DNA of 64,000 nucleotides from Hyphomicrobiales bacterium (GCA_900466475.1 UBMI01000031.1:1-64000); one strand, 5' to 3'; positions 43,079 to 52,604 are shown, counted from the first letter of the stretch. The notes: generated by a model from the letters alone, not told the origin. A program made the numbers and translations.

Positions 43079-44398
43079 TCAGGCTTGCGCCACGGCCTTC
43101 GGCAGAAGGCGCGCCTTCACCGTCAGCGGATTGATATAGGGCTCCAGCCCCTTCAACGTGGCGCTCAACGCACCGCGCATTTCATGCACGGCGGCGATGC
43201 CGGCCTGGATCATCTTGCCGCGCGCCTCGTCATTGGTCAGAAGATAATGCACGCCCTTCGCCAGCATCTCTGTATCGCGAACCATGCGGGCACTGCCGCT
43301 ACGAGCGAGCTTCTGATAGGCCTCGCGAAAATTCTGGACATTGCCGCCCGACAGGATGGCGCAGCCGAGCATGGCCGGCTCCAGCGGATTCTGGCCGCCT
43401 TCGGCAAAGAGCGAGCGGCCGACGAAAGCGACTTCGGTCAGGCGAAGATAAAGGCCCATTTCGCCGATCGTGTCGCCCAGGAAGATGTCGACGTCGGGGG
43501 TCAGGACATCGTCCCGCGTGCGGCGGGCGACCTTCAGACCCTGCTTGACAAGGGCTGCCTCGATCTCGTCAGCGCGCTCGGGGTGGCGCGGTACGATGAT
43601 GGTCAGCTGTTTGTCGCGATCGCGCAGCGCACGATGCACGATACCGGCGGCATTTTCTTCACCGTCAAAAGTGGAGATCGCGGCCCATGTCTTGCGATCG
43701 CCGATCTGCTTCTTGTAGCGAGCGAAAACAGCGCTGTCATAAGGCGGTGCATCCGTATCGACCTTCAGGTTGCCCGACGTGATGACCGGCACGGCGCCGA
43801 GATCGCGGAAACGTTCGGCATCGACATCCGACTGTGCAATGACGAGCGCCAGATTTTCGAAGAGTGCTTCGGCAAGCGAGGGCCGTCGCCGCCAGCGGGT
43901 GAATGAGCGATCCGACATCCTGGCATTGACGAGGATCTGCGGGATGCGGCGATGGCCGAGTTCAAGCACCGTCGCGGGCCAGATCTCGGATTCGGCGATG
44001 ATGGCGCAATCCGGCTGCCAGTAATCGAGAAAGCGGCCGACGGCGGGCTTCAGGTCGAGCGGCACATATTGATGGATCGCATCATTGCCGAGGCGCTCGG
44101 CGGCAAGCCTTGCCGAGGTGATGGTACCTGTCGTCAGGATGACATGGATGTCGCGGCGGCGGATTTCACGGATCAGGGGAATGACGGCGTTGGTTTCGCC
44201 GACACTTGCCGCGTGAAACCAGACGAGCGGGCCCTGCGGGCGATTGGCGCTCGCATAGCCGAAACGCTCCAGCCGGCGAGCGCGGTCTTCCTTGCCCTTG
44301 GCGGTGCGATAGGTGATGTAGAGGCCGACGACCGGCGACGCCACAGTTCCCGCCAGACGGTACGCGTTCAGACCGATCCGCGCCATCCGAGAGCTCAT
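43079..44398 (-). CDS. waaA: 3-deoxy-D-manno-octulosonic acid transferase (WaaA/KdtA)
   Basis: A 439-residue GT-B transferase that adds Kdo to lipid IVA. It has an N-terminal membrane segment (about 8-28). The catalytic glutamate motif is WFHAASVGETNAV (about 59-71), and SEIWP, NARMSDRSF and the late GGQNPLEPA motif bind CMP-Kdo. First of the waaA-HAD-lpxK run on the minus strand; DUF4170 and the inositol-monophosphatase family gene precede it. Confidence 0.95.
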   Translation of the reverse strand: MSSRMARIGLNAYRLAGTVASPVVGLYITYRTAKGKEDRARRLERFGYASANRPQGPLVWFHAASVGETNAVIPLIREIRRRDIHVILTTGTITSARLAAERLGNDAIHQYVPLDLKPAVGRFLDYWQPDCAIIAESEIWPATVLELGHRRIPQILVNARMSDRSFTRWRRRPSLAEALFENLALVIAQSDVDAERFRDLGAVPVITSGNLKVDTDAPPYDSAVFARYKKQIGDRKTWAAISTFDGEENAAGIVHRALRDRDKQLTIIVPRHPERADEIEAALVKQGLKVARRTRDDVLTPDVDIFLGDTIGEMGLYLRLTEVAFVGRSLFAEGGQNPLEPAMLGCAILSGGNVQNFREAYQKLARSGSARMVRDTEMLAKGVHYLLTNDEARGKMIQAGIAAVHEMRGALSATLKGLEPYINPLTVKARLLPKAVAQA

Positions 44399-44521
44399 TC
44401 AGCAGACCTCCGATCCATGCAGACCGACATCAATTCAATTCCCTAATTATCGTTGCGGCCGCCATGACCGATCAATTTGTTCAGAATGCGTCGAACGAGG
44501 GCGAGAACCGATGCACGAAGG

Positions 44522-44543
44522 CCTCCGCTGTGGACAGCGGAGG
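44522..44543. other. Hairpin between the DUF4170 gene and waaA
   Basis: A perfect 9-bp stem CCTCCGCTG / CAGCGGAGG with a TGGA loop. No T-run follows on either strand, so it may act as an attenuator or mRNA processing site rather than a terminator. Confidence 0.5.
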
Positions 44544-44564
44544 ACAAGCCGATTGCTGCGCGGG

Positions 44565-44813
44565 TCACTTGCTCCCGGTCGTATCCTGCGGATCGAGCAA
44601 ACGATGCATGTGGACGATGAAATAGCGCATATGCGCATTGTCGACCGTCTGCTGCGCCTTCGACTTCCAAGCCGTCAGTGCCGTGGCATAGTCGGGAAAA
44701 ATACCGACAATATCGAGATCCTTCAGATCACGAAACTGGATGCCATCAAGGTTTTCGAGTTCGCCGCCGAAGACGAGGTGCAGGAGCTGCTTTTTACCGC
44801 CGGAGTCCGTCAT
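44565..44813 (-). CDS. DUF4170 domain protein
   Basis: An 82-residue protein: KKQLLHLVFGGELENLDGI at the start, then a helix with YATALTAWKSKAQ and a conserved MRYFIVHMHRLLDP end. This matches the DUF4170 family that is common beside waaA in Rhizobiales. The start at 44813 is preceded by AGAAAGAGAA. No function is known. Lies between the monophosphatase family gene (61 bases) and waaA. Confidence 0.85.
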   Translation of the reverse strand: MTDSGGKKQLLHLVFGGELENLDGIQFRDLKDLDIVGIFPDYATALTAWKSKAQQTVDNAHMRYFIVHMHRLLDPQDTTGSK

Positions 44814-44874
44814 TTTTATTCTCTTTCTGCCTATTCTCCTCCGGCCCCTCATCTGAGGGATTTTGACGGAAACG

Positions 44875-45681
44875 TCAACCGTCTCTTAGCTGAGTGAACA
44901 AGTCCAGATATTCGCGGAGACGCAGGACCGGTGAAGCGCAAAGCGCATCGTGGCTGACTTTCTCTCTATTATAGGTTGTCGGATGCCCCGAAAGGTCGAC
45001 AAGACCGCCACCGGCACGCTCGAGGATAAGGTCGGCTGCCGCAATATCCCAGTCATGGGCATTGCGCCCGACAAACGTCGTGTCCAACCGGCCATCGGCC
45101 ACCATGGCGATACGGTAGGCGAGTGAGGGAATATATTTGACGCGCTCACTGCGGTCGCGAACCGCCGCCGGCAAAATCCTGAACAGCTCCTCGCTGACGG
45201 CAAGCTGGCTGATATCGGCTTCGCCGCGCGTAGAGACGGAAATCGGTTCGCCGTTCTTCAGCGCCGCACCACCCTCCACTGCCTCGTAAAGTTCATCGAG
45301 CGCCGGCGCGTAAAGCACGCCGGCAACGGGGCGGCCGCGATGGACGATGCCGACGCTGACGCACCAGAGATCCTTGCCGGCGAGGAAAGCCCGGGTGCCA
45401 TCGATCGGATCCACGATGAACAGCGTCTCGTATTCCAGTCGGCCTGCGTCGTCGTCAGTCTCTTCCGACAGCCAGCCATAGGCCGGCCGTGCGCTGCGCA
45501 AGATGGCTTCGAGCTTTTCATTCGCGGCGAAATCGGCGGCACTGACGGGAGAGCGATCCTCGTTCTTCCACCAGACCTCCGGCGACTTGTTGAAATAACC
45601 GAGTGCAACGGCGCCGGCCTGTCTTGCAGCATCGGCGATCAACGCGAGATCGCTCTGCCAGCGGTTTTCAGGGTCGCTCAT
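44875..45681 (-). CDS. Inositol monophosphatase family phosphatase (CysQ-like)
   Basis: A 268-residue metal-dependent phosphatase. Key motifs are KNEDRSPVSAADFAANE (about 39-55), EETDDD, VDPIDGTRAF (about 86-95) and HDWDIAAADLILERAGG. Related enzymes act on inositol phosphates or on 3'-phosphoadenosine-5'-phosphate (CysQ). Which of these applies cannot be told by eye. A TTG ten codons earlier is possible; the ATG at 45679-45681 overlaps the end of pmbA only if the earlier start is used. Confidence 0.88.
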   Translation of the reverse strand: MSDPENRWQSDLALIADAARQAGAVALGYFNKSPEVWWKNEDRSPVSAADFAANEKLEAILRSARPAYGWLSEETDDDAGRLEYETLFIVDPIDGTRAFLAGKDLWCVSVGIVHRGRPVAGVLYAPALDELYEAVEGGAALKNGEPISVSTRGEADISQLAVSEELFRILPAAVRDRSERVKYIPSLAYRIAMVADGRLDTTFVGRNAHDWDIAAADLILERAGGGLVDLSGHPTTYNREKVSHDALCASPVLRLREYLDLFTQLRDG

Positions 45682-45697
45682 CGTATCGATCCGTTTG

Positions 45698-47047
45698 TCA
45701 GCGGCCGGCAAGCGTCATGCCTTCAATCGCGAAAGTCGGAGCCGCCACACCGAACTTGCGATCGATGTCGTTGGCAAGCGTCAGCCGCATGAACATGTCC
45801 TTGAGGTTCGAAGCGATCGTCACTTCCGATACCGCGAAGGTGAGCTCGCCATTCTCGATCCAGAAGCCTGTCGCGCCGCGGCTGTATTCGCCGGTGATCA
45901 TGTTGACGCCCTGGCCGATCAGTTCGGTGACGTAGAAACCGTTGCCGACGCTGCGGATCAGCTCTTCCGGCGAGATGTCGCCAGGCTCCAGCGCAAGATT
46001 GGTCGAGGCCGGCGTGACCGAAGTGCCGCCGCGGACACCGCGGCCGTTGGTCTCGAAACCGCCGATCTCGTTTGCGGTGGAGGTGGAGAGGAACCAGTGC
46101 TTGAGCACGCCGTCTTCGATCATGACCAGCTTCTCGCCGGAGACGCCTTCGCCATCGAAGGGACGCGAGGACGGGCCGCGCACGATCAGCGGATCGTCCG
46201 TGATCGAGAGGCCGGATTTCAGCACCTGCTGGCCCATCTTGTCGCGAAGGAAACTCGTCTTGCGGGCAACCGAGGCGCCGTTGATGGCGCCGGCAATATG
46301 GCCGACGAAACCCCGCGCGATGCGCGGATCGAAGATGACAGTGATGTCCTTGCCTGTCGGCACCTGGCGCGGATTGATGCGCTTGATGGTGCGCTCGCCG
46401 GCCCGGCGGCCGATTTCGGCGGGATCGTCTAGCTCAGCATAGTAGAGGCGGCTGTCGAAATCGTAGTCGCGTTCCATGCCGGTGCCCTCACCGGCAATGA
46501 CACTGACGGAATTGCCGAAGCGCGAGGCCATATAGCTGCCTTCGAAACCGTGCGACGTGGCAAGCACCAGCCCGCCCATGCCGGCCGAAGCGCCGGCACC
46601 CGAAGAGTTGGTGACGCCTTTGACCGCAAGGGCAGCGGCTTCGGCCGCAAGGGCCGCCTCGCGCAGTTGGTCGGCACCGACCTCGGTCGTATCGAGAAGC
46701 TGCAGGTCGGGATAGGTCTTTGCGAGCCTGTTCTCATCGGCCAGGCAAGCGAAGGGGTCTTCCGGCGAGACCTTGGCCATGGCGACGGCGCGTTCGGCCA
46801 GCGCCGTAAGGTCAAAGCCCGGATTGGCGGAAACGCTTGCCACGCGCTTGCCGACGAAGACTCGAAGCGAAAAGTCGTCGCTCTCGGAGGACTCGGTGCC
46901 TTCGACCTTGCCGAGGCGAACGCTGACAGATTGGGCGCGCGAGCGGACGACAACAGCGTCGGCGGCGTCAGCGCCTGCCTTTTTCGCCAGATCGATCAGT
47001 TGACTTGCGCGGGAAAGAAGTGTCGAGGAATCGATTTCAGAGGACAT
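45698..47047 (-). CDS. pmbA: PmbA/TldE metalloprotease partner protein
   Basis: A 449-residue TldD/PmbA family protein. It lacks the HExxxH motif of TldD, as expected for TldE (PmbA), which partners TldD in degrading peptides and maturing peptide natural products. Family signatures include a central GERTIKRINPRQVPTGK, VIFDPRIARGFVGHI and a late ETNGRGVRGGTS. No tldD is near. Divergent from the KefB-type gene. Confidence 0.92.
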   Translation of the reverse strand: MSSEIDSSTLLSRASQLIDLAKKAGADAADAVVVRSRAQSVSVRLGKVEGTESSESDDFSLRVFVGKRVASVSANPGFDLTALAERAVAMAKVSPEDPFACLADENRLAKTYPDLQLLDTTEVGADQLREAALAAEAAALAVKGVTNSSGAGASAGMGGLVLATSHGFEGSYMASRFGNSVSVIAGEGTGMERDYDFDSRLYYAELDDPAEIGRRAGERTIKRINPRQVPTGKDITVIFDPRIARGFVGHIAGAINGASVARKTSFLRDKMGQQVLKSGLSITDDPLIVRGPSSRPFDGEGVSGEKLVMIEDGVLKHWFLSTSTANEIGGFETNGRGVRGGTSVTPASTNLALEPGDISPEELIRSVGNGFYVTELIGQGVNMITGEYSRGATGFWIENGELTFAVSEVTIASNLKDMFMRLTLANDIDRKFGVAAPTFAIEGMTLAGR

Positions 47048-47161
47048 GATTTGGCCTTTCCTTCCCGTTCCATTTATTGTGCACTCCTGAAAGCATCAAG
47101 GCCGTGGATGCCGATTCTTTTCCTGGCTGCCTGCTTGCCCCGCCATCGAAAGAAATGAAGC

Positions 47162-48976
47162 ATGTCCGCACCCAACGCGCTTTTCACGGAAACCATCCTG
47201 CTGCTCGGCGGCGCGGTCGTCGCTGCGCCGATCTTCAAGAAGCTCGGACTCGGCACGGTTCTCGGTTATCTGGCGGCCGGCATCGTCATCGGCCCGATCT
47301 TCCACGGCATCACGGATGGCGAGCAGATCCTCGATGTTGCCGAACTCGGCGTCGTCTTCCTGCTCTTCATCATCGGGCTTGAATTGAAGCCCACCCGCCT
47401 CTGGCAGATGCGGCGCGATATCTTCGGCCTCGGCACGGCGCAGGTGGTGGTGACGGGTCTGGCGCTGACCGCACTCGCCTGGGTCTCCGGCGCTCTCGAC
47501 TGGCGCGGCAGCATCGTCGCGGGCTTCGGCCTGGCGCTCTCCTCAACCGCCTTCGCCATGCAGATCCTCGAAGGCGATGGAGATGTGAACACTCGCTACG
47601 GGCAGCGCTCCTTCTCCATGCTGCTCTTTCAGGACCTGGCGATCGTCCCGCTTCTGGCAGTCGTCACCATTCTCGATGGAAACAAGGGCAGCGGCAATCC
47701 ACTGGTCGATTTCGCTATTTCGGTGGCCGCCGTCGGCGCGATGATCATCATGGGCCGATACCTGCTGACGCCCCTCTTCCAGATCATTGCGCGCACCGGC
47801 GCGCGCGAAGCGATGATCGCGGCCGCGCTTTTCGTCGTCATGGGATCAGCGAGCCTGATGCAGCTCGCCGGGCTTTCGATGGCGATGGGCGCTTTCCTCT
47901 CCGGCGTCATGCTGGCGGAATCCTCCTACCGGCACGAGCTGGAAGCCGATATCGAACCCTTCCGCGGCGTGCTTCTGGCTATCTTTTTCATTGCCGTCGG
48001 GCTGTCGCTGCAGCTTCAGGTGCTGCTCGACAACGTGATCTTCATCATCATTGCCGTGCCTATCATCATGGCCGTGAAAGCGCTCATCATCTATACGCTC
48101 TGCCGCGCGACACGCTCCTCGCACAATGATGCCGTTCGCATCGCCTTCCTGCTGCCGCAAGGCGGTGAATTCGGCTTCGTCCTCTTCACCACGGCCGCCG
48201 TCGCGGGGCTGATGTCCAGCAGCACGGCTTCGCTGCTCGTGGCGATCGTTACCCTGTCCATGGCGCTGACGCCGCTCGGTGCCGCGCTTTCCAAGCGAAT
48301 GCTGTCGGGAGAAGAGCACGAAGAGCTCGACGAGGATTTCGAGGGTGCGGGCGCCGACGTGCTGATGGTCGGTTTCTCGCGTTTCGGGCAGATCGCCGCG
48401 CAGATCCTGCTTGCCGGCGGCCGGAGCGTGACCGTCATCGACTTCTCCGCCGACCGCATCCGGCAGGCATCCTCCTTCGGTTTCCGCATTTATTTCGGCG
48501 ACGGCACCCGCAAGGACGTGCTGCGTTCGGCCGGCATCGACCGGGCCAAGATCGTGCTGGTCTGCACCCAAAAGAAGGAGATCACCGACAAGGTGATCGA
48601 GCTGATCCAGGCCGACTACCCGCAGACGACACTCTTCGTGCGCTCCTATGACCGCATCCACTCCATCGAACTGCGCAACAAAGGCGTCGACTACGAGCTG
48701 CGCGAAACGCTGGAATCCGGTCTGCTCTTCGGACGTCGCACTCTGGAAGCGCTCGGTGTGTCCGAAGTCGCGGCCTATGAGATCGGCGAGGACATCCGCA
48801 AGCGCGACGAGGCGCGACTGGTGCTGCAAGTATCCGAGGGGTTGCAGGCGGGACGGGATCTGTTGTTTTCGACACCGATTCATCCAGAACCGTTGGTCAA
48901 GCCAAAGCGTGCACCCGATTCCTTCAACAACAACGATCCGCTGGCGACGACGGCCGATGTCACGGCGGACGCCTGA
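47162..48976 (+). CDS. CPA2 family cation:proton antiporter with RCK domain (KefB/KefC type)
   Basis: A 604-residue protein with about twelve membrane helices (1-380) and a cytosolic TrkA-N (RCK) domain (about 398-520). The RCK Rossmann loop reads VLMVGFSRFGQ, with the acidic end of strand 2 at VTVIDFS. The length and layout match glutathione-gated KefB/KefC K+ efflux systems, but no kefF/kefG partner gene is close, so gating is uncertain. Converges on the patatin-like gene with 12 bases between. Confidence 0.93.
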   Translation: MSAPNALFTETILLLGGAVVAAPIFKKLGLGTVLGYLAAGIVIGPIFHGITDGEQILDVAELGVVFLLFIIGLELKPTRLWQMRRDIFGLGTAQVVVTGLALTALAWVSGALDWRGSIVAGFGLALSSTAFAMQILEGDGDVNTRYGQRSFSMLLFQDLAIVPLLAVVTILDGNKGSGNPLVDFAISVAAVGAMIIMGRYLLTPLFQIIARTGAREAMIAAALFVVMGSASLMQLAGLSMAMGAFLSGVMLAESSYRHELEADIEPFRGVLLAIFFIAVGLSLQLQVLLDNVIFIIIAVPIIMAVKALIIYTLCRATRSSHNDAVRIAFLLPQGGEFGFVLFTTAAVAGLMSSSTASLLVAIVTLSMALTPLGAALSKRMLSGEEHEELDEDFEGAGADVLMVGFSRFGQIAAQILLAGGRSVTVIDFSADRIRQASSFGFRIYFGDGTRKDVLRSAGIDRAKIVLVCTQKKEITDKVIELIQADYPQTTLFVRSYDRIHSIELRNKGVDYELRETLESGLLFGRRTLEALGVSEVAAYEIGEDIRKRDEARLVLQVSEGLQAGRDLLFSTPIHPEPLVKPKRAPDSFNNNDPLATTADVTADA

Positions 48977-48988
48977 CGCCGTATTCCG

Positions 48989-49870
48989 CTAGCGCTTCAA
49001 TCGCGCCTCGATCTCCCGGTCGAGGGCATATTTCAGCTCGTCCTTCACGCCGACTGACATGGCAAGCACGTCGCGCGCCTTTAGGAAATCCATGACGCCG
49101 GTGCGGCCGACGATGGGCCGCAGGAAGATATGTGGCCGCATGAGCTTCAGCTTCAGGGAAATCGCCGCCTGCATCATAAGCTGGCCGGACCCGAAAATGC
49201 TTTCCATGCGGTTCGGAATGTGAGTGCCGTCGCCTTCGGGCGCACCGACGACGTCGATGCCGATGACGATATCGGCAAGGTCCATCAGGCATTCATAGGG
49301 CACGGGATTGGCGATGCCGCCATCGATCATGACCCGCCCATGCAGTCGGACCGGCATGAAGACGGCCGGAATGGCCGATGATGCGGCGAGCGCCGGGAAG
49401 AGTTCGCCGTGCTCGGCGATGACCTCGGCTTGGCCGTAATAATCCGTGGTGATCACCTTCATCGGGACCAGCAGATCCTCGAATTTCTGGGGAAGCTCCG
49501 ATGGCAGGAAGGCTTTGAGAATACGTTCAAGGTTGAACTGGCCGATGCGGATGCCCTTGGCGACGGCATCGCGCACAGTTGTCGGCCTCAGGCCCCAGAT
49601 GCGGCTGACGACGGCAGCCTTGTTGCCCACGGTTGCCAGCGCATGTTCGCGGATTTCAGCACCCGACATGCCGGCCGCCATGCCGGCGCCCATGATGGCG
49701 CCGATGGACGACCCCGATATTGCTACCGGGCGGATGCCGAGTTCATCCAGCGTTTCGATGATGTGTATGTGGGAGAGGCCGCGGGCACCGCCCCCACCGA
49801 AGGCGACGGCAACCGTCGGCAGATCGCTGATCGCAGGCGATTTCGGACTGATGATTTCCGCCTGCGGCAC
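48989..49870 (-). CDS. Patatin-like phospholipase (RssA type)
   Basis: A 293-residue patatin. The oxyanion hole is GGGGARGLSHI (about 25-35), the nucleophile elbow is SGSSIGAIMG (about 54-63) and the catalytic Asp is in MIDGGIANPVP. The Ser-Asp dyad is therefore complete. The substrate is unknown; related bacterial enzymes hydrolyse lipids. It lies 21 bases after rsmD on the same strand. Confidence 0.93.
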   Translation of the reverse strand: MPQAEIISPKSPAISDLPTVAVAFGGGGARGLSHIHIIETLDELGIRPVAISGSSIGAIMGAGMAAGMSGAEIREHALATVGNKAAVVSRIWGLRPTTVRDAVAKGIRIGQFNLERILKAFLPSELPQKFEDLLVPMKVITTDYYGQAEVIAEHGELFPALAASSAIPAVFMPVRLHGRVMIDGGIANPVPYECLMDLADIVIGIDVVGAPEGDGTHIPNRMESIFGSGQLMMQAAISLKLKLMRPHIFLRPIVGRTGVMDFLKARDVLAMSVGVKDELKYALDREIEARLKR

Positions 49871-49891
49871 GATCTGCTCCCAACGTGCCGG

Positions 49892-50452
49892 CTACTGCGG
49901 CTGATACCGGAAGAAATGCACTCTTGTATCGCCGAATATCCGGCTTTCGAGGAAAACATAGGAAGGATGCACCGAAACGGCAACATCGGCGCGTTCTTCC
50001 AGAACGGTAATCGCGCCAGGCTTGAGCCAGCCGCCGTCGGCAGCAGCCGCAAGCGCCTTCTCACCCAGCCCCTTGCCATAAGGCGGATCGGCAAACAGCA
50101 TGTCGAAAGGCTCGAGATTGCCGACGCTGCCGAGATCGGTCGCGTCACGGCGCAACATGCGCGTGCGGCCATGCAGGCCGAGCGCATCGATATTTTCCCA
50201 GAGAAGCGCCCTGCCCTCGACGCTGTTTTCGACGAAGAGCGCGTGACGACAACCGCGCGAGACGGCCTCGAGACCGACAGCGCCCGTACCGGCGAAAAGA
50301 TCGAGTATCCGGGTGCCATCTATGCATTCCGGATAGGCATGGCTCAGAATGTTGAACAGGCTCTCACGCGTCCGGTCCGCAGTCGGCCGGATATCGCTGG
50401 ATTTTGGTACGGCTAGCGGCCGTCCGCGAAACTCACCGCCGACGATCCGCAC
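49892..50452 (-). CDS. rsmD: 16S rRNA (guanine(966)-N2)-methyltransferase
   Basis: A 186-residue enzyme methylating G966 of 16S rRNA. The SAM loop ILDLFAGTGAVGLEAVSRG (about 46-64) and the catalytic DPPY in MLFADPPYGKG are present, with an early RIVGGEFRGR and RPTADRTRESLFNIL. Its ATG overlaps the 3' end of the pseudouridine synthase gene by 20 bases, so translation is likely coupled. Confidence 0.95.
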   Translation of the reverse strand: MRIVGGEFRGRPLAVPKSSDIRPTADRTRESLFNILSHAYPECIDGTRILDLFAGTGAVGLEAVSRGCRHALFVENSVEGRALLWENIDALGLHGRTRMLRRDATDLGSVGNLEPFDMLFADPPYGKGLGEKALAAAADGGWLKPGAITVLEERADVAVSVHPSYVFLESRIFGDTRVHFFRYQPQ

Positions 50453-52532
50453 CGCGCGTCATTCCCTTGCCTTTCGCACCACCTCTGGACGGCCCGCCGG
50501 AAGGCTTGCCGCCGCCATCGGGCCGATCGCCCTTCGGCTTGCCCGAGAAATTCTTTGCTCCACGCGGCTTATCGCCGAAGGGCTTGTCGCCCGAGGATCT
50601 TTCGCCACGAGGACGTTCCGAACGACCTTCGCCGCCGAAGCTGCGGGCCGGACGCGAGGAGCGTTCGCCGCCCTCTTCACGAGCGCGGAAGGGACGTGCA
50701 CCTTCTTCACCCTCTGCCCTGGGACGGCGTTCGCCGCGAGGCTTCGCACCGAAAGGCTTGTCGCCACGCGGGCGTTCCGAGCGACCTTCGCCGCCGAAGC
50801 TGCGGGCCGGACGCGAGGAGCGATCGCCGCCCTCCTCACGCGAGCGGAAAGGACGTGCACCTTCTTCACCCTCTGCCCTCGGACGGCGCTCACCGCGGGG
50901 CTTGGCACCGAAGGGCTTGTCTCCACGCGGACGGTCGGAGCGGCTTTCGCCGCCGAAACTGCGGGCCGGACGCGACGAGCGTTCGCTATCCTCACGCGGA
51001 CGATCACGGAAGGAACGCGGACGCTCCTCCCCATCCGTGCGCGGACGACGCTCACCGCGGGGCTTGTCTCCAAATGGCTTGTCACCGCGCGGACGCTCGG
51101 AGCGACCCTCACCGCCAAAGCCTCGGGCCGAGCGCGGACGATCGCCACCCTCACCACGCGGCGGGCGATCGCCGAAAGAGCGCTTGCGGCCGAAACCTTC
51201 GTCCTCGTCGCGCTTGCGGGGCTGCTCCTCGCTGGAACGGATCCACTCGCCATCCTCTTCGTGGACGCGATTGATCTGCGGGCGCGGACGATCCGGGCCG
51301 CGATCGAAGCGTTGTTCCTTCGCCGGGGAAGCCGTCTCGCCGCGACGACGCGCGGTCTGGGCATTCTTGGCAGCCTTGGCCGCCGCCTTCTCGCCGAGCG
51401 GACGCGCGCCGGGCGCCATCCAGACATTGGCGTTGCGACGGGTACCGAGCGCCGGGCGCTTCGGTTTGTCATCGTCGCCACGGCGATCGTCACGACGGTC
51501 ATCCCGCCTGTCATCACGCTTGGTGTCGAGGCGGCTTAGCGCACGTTCGCGCTTGTCTTCATCGCGGCGCGGGCGTTCGCGGCGCTCGGGCGCCGGTTCC
51601 TCGGCCTCCTCGGCGGCAACGGCGGGCGCATTGTAGAGCGGCGCATCGAAATTCGCCTTGGCGTCTTCAATCAGCCGCGGGCCGAGCTGGTCGCGCAGCG
51701 TGCGGCCGCGCACCTCGATCACATGCCCTTCGGGTAGATCGCCGAGCTGGAAGGGGCCGTAGGAAATGCGGATCAAGCGGTTGACCTCGAGACCGAGCGC
51801 GCCGAGCACATTCTTGATTTCGCGGTTCTTGCCTTCACGCAGGCCCATGGTGATCCAGACGTTGGATCCTTGGGTGCGATCAAGCGTGGCTTCGATCGAG
51901 CCGTAGAGAACGCCGTCGACGGCAATACCGTCCTTCAGCTTGTCGAGCGCATCCTGATCGATGTCGCCATGAGCGCGCACGCGGTAGCGGCGCAGCCACC
52001 CGGTGGTCGGCAGTTCCAAGGCGCGGGCAAGGCCGCCGTCGTTGGTCAGCAGCAGCAGACCTTCGGTATTGATGTCGAGACGGCCGATCGACATGACGCG
52101 CGGAAGCTCTTCCGGCAGATTGTCGAAGACGGTCGGGCGACCCTCAGGATCGGCATTGGTCGTTACCAAGCCCTGGGGCTTGTGGTAGAGCCAGAGGCGC
52201 GTGCGCTCGATGCCGCGGATCGGAATACCATCGACCTCAATCTTGTCTTCGAGCGTGACGTTGACGACGGGCGTGTCGAGGAGCTTGCCGTTCAGGGTGA
52301 CGCGGCCGTCCATGATCATGCGTTCGATGTCGCGGCGGGAGGCGACGCCGGCGCGCGCCATCACCTTGGAAATGCGTTCCGCCTTGGCGTCGCTGTCCGC
52401 TTCATTGGCTACCACTTTCGCGGAAGCTGCCTTCGATGGCTTGCCGATACCGGCCTTCGGGCCGCCTTTCGGCCGCGCGTCGCGCGCAGGGGGCCGTGCG
52501 CCCGGGCGTTTTGGCTTGTCTTTGGGTGTCAT
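50433..52532 (-). CDS. RluB-like 23S rRNA pseudouridine synthase with long repeat-rich tail
   Basis: A 699-residue protein. After a Lys/Pro-rich N-terminus comes an S4 RNA-binding domain (about 52-100: RISKVMARAGVASRRDIER). The RsuA/RluB catalytic domain follows (about 110-290), with the active Asp in GRLDINTEGLLLLTNDG and GLREGKNREIKNVL. From about 300 to the end it is disordered and rich in Arg, Gly, Asp and Ser, with a 53-residue unit repeated three to four times (RSSRPARSFGGE, RPRGDKPFG, GERRPRAEGEEGARPFR). The tail is far longer than in E. coli RluB (291 residues in all). It probably modifies 23S U2605; the tail may bind RNA. Confidence 0.92.
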   Translation of the reverse strand: MTPKDKPKRPGARPPARDARPKGGPKAGIGKPSKAASAKVVANEADSDAKAERISKVMARAGVASRRDIERMIMDGRVTLNGKLLDTPVVNVTLEDKIEVDGIPIRGIERTRLWLYHKPQGLVTTNADPEGRPTVFDNLPEELPRVMSIGRLDINTEGLLLLTNDGGLARALELPTTGWLRRYRVRAHGDIDQDALDKLKDGIAVDGVLYGSIEATLDRTQGSNVWITMGLREGKNREIKNVLGALGLEVNRLIRISYGPFQLGDLPEGHVIEVRGRTLRDQLGPRLIEDAKANFDAPLYNAPAVAAEEAEEPAPERRERPRRDEDKRERALSRLDTKRDDRRDDRRDDRRGDDDKPKRPALGTRRNANVWMAPGARPLGEKAAAKAAKNAQTARRRGETASPAKEQRFDRGPDRPRPQINRVHEEDGEWIRSSEEQPRKRDEDEGFGRKRSFGDRPPRGEGGDRPRSARGFGGEGRSERPRGDKPFGDKPRGERRPRTDGEERPRSFRDRPREDSERSSRPARSFGGESRSDRPRGDKPFGAKPRGERRPRAEGEEGARPFRSREEGGDRSSRPARSFGGEGRSERPRGDKPFGAKPRGERRPRAEGEEGARPFRAREEGGERSSRPARSFGGEGRSERPRGERSSGDKPFGDKPRGAKNFSGKPKGDRPDGGGKPSGGPSRGGAKGKGMTRGADRRR
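50641..51117. repeat. 159-bp coding tandem repeats in the RluB-like tail
   Basis: The segment starting CTGCGGGCCGGACGCGA recurs at 50641, 50800 and 50959, an exact 159-base (53-codon) spacing. A more diverged fourth unit lies before 51117. Because the period is a multiple of three, unit gain or loss keeps the frame. Confidence 0.85.
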
Positions 52533-52604
52533 TTGCTGTTTGCCTGCCTTTTGCGCCTGTCTATCAGGTCATGCACCTGCGGTTAAGTGGAAATTCTCGC
52601 GAAC

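Noticed and set aside
42344..43906. 520-residue plus-strand frame
   Set aside because: Antisense to the HAD and waaA genes, with no domain.
44443..44670. 75-residue minus-strand frame overlapping the DUF4170 gene
   Set aside because: Overlaps 106 bases of a gene with a clear family and lacks a ribosome site.
50641..51117. Regular repeats that might suggest a CRISPR array
   Set aside because: The 159-base units are contiguous, without unique spacers, and lie in frame in a protein-coding gene.
50349..51636. Two long plus-strand open frames (about 400 residues each) antisense to the RluB-like tail
   Set aside because: They exist only because the repetitive, GC-rich Arg/Gly codons lack stops on the other strand; no domain, ribosome site or sensible composition.
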